Below, piece by piece: positions 60,700-64,000 of a stretch of DNA of 64,000 bases (positions are counted from its first letter, which is position 1; every line of letters starts with the position of its first letter). The notes under the pieces were generated by a model. The model was not told the origin of the DNA. It saw only the letters and a program-made list of their open reading frames with translations, and did no database searches. This stretch comes from Morinoia aosen (lineage: Eukaryota > Arthropoda > Malacostraca > Amphipoda > Talitridae), in NCBI GenBank assembly GCA_030386875.1, contig CM059575.1, forward strand, positions 20,484,293 through 20,548,292, read 5' to 3'. Made by a program: the position numbers and the translations under genes.

Positions 60700-61052
60700 A
60701 AGAATAAGATTAAATTTTAGTTTAAGCCTCCATAACAGCAACAAAAGCGTATCGAAGAGAGGAAGGAGTGAAGCATCATTTAGTATGGACTTGAGGGCAC
60801 CCGGAATATATGCACAAGGTGCATATAAACGGTAAGTTCAAAAAGAAATTCATGGAACAAGATGACAGTTGAAAAAGAAAGTGATGGGTGCTAACGAACA
60901 GGACAGCAGTGAACGGAAAAAACTGGTCCTTAACAACAAAAAAATTTTATTTCAACAAAAAGAAGACATACCTAACCGTTAGCTCGAGACCTCACATTTT
61001 CCCCCGGGAGTGCAAATTCTTATAAATACAATATTTGTATCCCCCTGAGGAG
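60700..61052 (-). mobile_element. TAATC-tailed retroposon, copy 6 (diverged)
   Basis: Plus-strand left end AAGATTAAATTTTAGTTTAAG, middle GAACAAGATGACAGTTGAAA and right end TTTGTATCCCCCTGAGGAG. The most diverged copy; no clear target duplication. Confidence 0.82.
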
Positions 61053-61284
61053 TTCCAAATGATAACCCAAGAACGAAGTTATATCAGTAAACAAGGACGA
61101 ATTCTTTAGCAACAATTGAGGAGATAAGAGCGACTGAAATAGAAGCTAATCAGAGAAGCTATTTCCTTCGATAATAATAAGAAGGGGGCCGATAGCGCAG
61201 ACAGACCAGAGTGTCCCCTTTGAACCCGGTACAATACCGGGCATACCGCCATGATACGCGACGCCGGTTATCGAGTTACAGGCC

Positions 61285-61970
61285 TGTCATGTAAGCCATC
61301 AGGCGGTGGCATGTGGCCTGCTCATGTGATATTCGTCATGCGGCCTGCTTCATGTACAGCGTGTCATGTGGTATCAGTCATGCGGCCTGCGTCATGTGCA
61401 GCGTGTCATGTGGTATCCGTCATGCGGCCTGCGTCATGTGCAGCGTGTCATGTGGTATCAGTCATGCGGCCTGCGTCATGTGCAGCGTGTCATGTCGTAT
61501 CCGTCATGCGGCCTGCGTCATGTGCAGCGTGTCATGTGGTATCCGTCATGCGGCCTGCGTCATGTGCAGCGTGTCATGTGGTATCCGTCATGCGGCCTGC
61601 GTCATGTGCAGCGTGTCATGTGGTATCCGTCATGCGGCCTGCGTCATGAACAGCGTGTCATATGGTATCCGTCATGCGGCCTGCGTCAAGTACAGCGTGT
61701 CATGTGGTATCCGTCACGGGGCCTGCGTCATGTACAGCATGTACAGCGTGTCATGTGGTATCCGTCATGCGGCCTGCGTCATGTACAGCGTGTCATATGT
61801 GGTATCCGTCATGCGGCCTGCGTCATGTGCAGCGTGTCATGTGGTATCCGTCATGCGGCCTGCGTCATGTACAGCGTGTCATGTGGTATCCGTCATGTGG
61901 TATTCGTCATGCGGCCTGCTTCATGTGCCGTGTGCTATGTGTCATATGCCGTGCGTCATGAGGCTCCACG
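61285..61970. repeat. 42-bp minisatellite
   Basis: About 14-15 units of 42 bp containing CATGTGGTATCCGTCATGCG followed by GCCTGCGTCATGTGCAGCGT. Several units have 12-bp losses or gains (around 61735 and 61890). GTCATG recurs three times per unit, which suggests that the 42-bp unit itself grew from a shorter word. Open frames in all three plus frames are artefacts. GC-rich against the AT-rich flank. Confidence 0.95.
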
Positions 61971-62299
61971 TCATTTCTGTACATCATGTGGCCTGCGGCA
62001 CGTGCTGCGCGTCATGTGCCCCAAAGCCTCTCCACATTCAAATGACTGCACGAGGCTCACCAAAAGAATTGCGATTGCCAATCTCCACTGCATCAAACGC
62101 TGCGACTGGGGCCACTACGCATTGCATGCAATAGATCATATTCGAAATAGGATAAAACGAATGAAATGTCATTTATGGCAGAACTAAATGCCAGAGTGAA
62201 CGCTCAGTTCGCATCAAATATCATCTCTAAAGACGCTGTATTCCAATCAAACTGATTCATGAAAAATGCCTCACGAATGTCAGTATGGAATGAGAGATG

Positions 62300-62850
62300 C
62301 CGCTAATCGAGCCAGTGTCCAATTACCAGTACCAGTCAAGCCAGTACCCAATTACCAGTACCAGTCGAGCCAGTACCCAATTACCAGCACCAGTCGAGCC
62401 AGTACCCAATCACCAGTACCAGTCGAGCCAGTACCAAATTACTAGTACCATTAGAGCAAGTACCCAATCACCAGTACCAGTCGAGCCAGTACCCAATTAC
62501 CAGCACCAGTCGAGCCAGTACCCAATCACCAGTACCAGTCGAGCCAGTACCCAATTACTAGTACCATTAGAGCCAGTACCCAATCACCAGTACCAGTCGA
62601 GCCAGTACCCAATTACTAGTACCATTAGAGCCAGTACCCAATTACCAGCACCAGTCGAGCCAGTACCCAATTACTAGTACCATTATAGCCAGTACCCAAT
62701 TACCAGCACCAGTCGAGCCAGTACCCAATTAATAGTACCATTAGAGCCAGTACCCAATCACAAGTACCAGTCGAGCCAGTACCCAATTACTAGTCCCATT
62801 AGAGCCAGTATCCAATTACCAGCACCAGTCTAGCTAGTCCCCTAAAAATT
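62300..62850. repeat. 29-bp minisatellite
   Basis: About 18-19 units of GCCAGTACCCAATTACCAGT plus ACCAGTCGA, alternating with a variant ACTAGTACCATTAGA. The two variants partly alternate in pairs, giving a 58-bp higher-order pattern. Confidence 0.95.
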
Positions 62851-64000
62851 CGTGTATAAATTACAAATGCCTCAAAATTAAAATGTCAGCATGTAATGAC
62901 AGAGGCCACTAGCCAAGCCAGTTCCCAATAACTAATTTTTATTTCCTTCCCGACAGGAAGAAACCGTAAACGCACGGGAAAATGAACTCAGATCTTCTCC
63001 AAGGAAGGCTAGTATCGCGCTATCATTCGTGTAGATCATATTTCAATACATGAGAACAATTACGAGATTGCTAAAACTCTTCGACATGATCAACTGTGAC
63101 GTATTTGCGCTACCACCACTTACACTGAGCAGGAATATTACCTACATAACTTTAGTTGTTCATTCAACGATCATATCCAATTTGAACATTAGGTAAGCGT
63201 GCCGTCGAGGTCAACTAAAATCCTATAATCGGAACATGGTTCTCATTCGCTTGTTTTAGTTTCTTCAATAAATATTTTCATGGTTTCCATCATTTCTCCC
63301 TCTCTTCCATCTCTTTTTCGCCGTATCTTTATCTCCCCTCTTTCTTAGTAATGGAGAATGACAGAAACTTAATAAAATTTAAATATTCCCTGGCCTCGAA
63401 AACATGAGCTCGATGATACACATTGTTACACAAACTAGCATTGTTAGTCTTTGCATAATATAGGAACTCATCTGTGAAGCCCAAAATCATGTCAATGATG
63501 ATCATGCATATTAACGAAGACGAGTATACAACAGACAAGACAAGATCAAATTGAACGTTATTTGATTATGAGTGATTTAACCTACCATCCTTTGAAGCTA
63601 ATTCGTGGTGGGTGAATTTCACCTTAATTAGCTTAAAGATCTGCGCCAACAAAGCTCAATCGAACTGAATTTAAAGCACCTCAAGGAATACAAGATCATC
63701 ACCAAAGTGGCGATGCCCAGCTGGAACATTGCCTCGTTTGTTCTTTCTTTCCGACGGTCAGTCGTACACTACTTACGAGCAACGGTGTTCTATGCACACT
63801 CGCTCTTTACGAAAGTAGCAAGGAAATTACACGCTACAAACCTCTTCCTAAACAAAAATGAAGCATCCATTAATTAACGTATACAATATTCTCTATACCC
63901 CTAATCATTAAATAAGATGAATTCGATGTTTATTCTTTATTAAAGAAAACCACCTGAAGCCAGCAAGTGTATAGAGACGTTGAAGTAGATGCTTCAGAGA
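62851..64000. other. Right end of window, nothing recognised
   Basis: AT-rich; a C/T-rich patch at about 63280-63350. If the CRIM1-like model is right this is still intron. Confidence 0.55.

Noticed and set aside
61185..61245. Possible tRNA-like segment (GATAGCGCAGACAGACC, then TTTGAACCCGGTACAAT)
   Set aside because: No cloverleaf could be drawn with correct stem lengths; may be a decayed SINE head but is not supported.
61251..62187. Three overlapping Cys/His-rich frames
   Set aside because: 42-bp minisatellite read in three frames; the cysteines follow the repeat and form no domain pattern.
62300..62850. Repeat-spacer look of the 29-bp array (possible CRISPR)
   Set aside because: Spacers are themselves repeated, no cas genes, eukaryotic context; it is a plain minisatellite.

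Overview
The window looks like nuclear DNA of a large-genome arthropod. Intron-split, GC-richer coding exons sit in AT-rich DNA crowded with retroposons, cut-and-paste transposons and minisatellites, and there are no bacterial-style operons. The species cannot be named from sequence alone. Only two cellular genes are supported. Both lie on the minus strand and both run off the window.

Gene 1 (6530..15417, minus) is the first seven coding exons of an ABCC10/MRP7-like ABC transporter: the five-helix TMD0, the L0 linker and the start of TMD1. The reading phases of all exons fit without a break. Its first two introns appear to start with GC rather than GT. The intron after exon 7 is filled, from about 50 bases past the donor to the left window edge, by a minisatellite of mainly 36-bp units over 6.4 kb long.

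Gene 2 (49980..59919, minus) is the 3' half of a CRIM1-like membrane protein. It has an antistasin-like domain followed by a long acidic His/Asn/Asp-rich segment, one von Willebrand C domain, an extracellular stalk coded by a 24-bp repeat (found by reading the phase-matched frame), and a transmembrane segment with a short tail ending in a stop. Its introns hold at least six different minisatellites, one of which (16-bp unit) starts at the first base of the intron.

Between the genes (15.4-50 kb) I see no host gene. The region holds a PIF/Harbinger-like element (16659..20295) carrying a nested retroposon and a nested 1.9-kb hAT element with an 8-bp target duplication; a Tc1/mariner-type element (20975..22359) with a nested Harbinger-like MITE; a head-to-tail row of four non-LTR retrotransposon copies (24482..32534), each ending in a TTCAAG-type tail; six copies of a ~360-bp retroposon with TAATC-type tails; six copies of a ~230-bp TTAA-flanked MITE with a CCACCGGTGG palindrome; and two tRNA-derived SINE copies. 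Most of the long open frames in the window are by-products of tandem repeats whose unit length is a multiple of three or reads open in all frames.

No self-contained new multi-gene system is visible. The most original signals are the tandem arrays that carry splice-donor-like motifs next to real donors, the paired GC-AG introns, the tail-to-head retrotransposon row and the glycosylation-sequon repeat in the CRIM1-like stalk.
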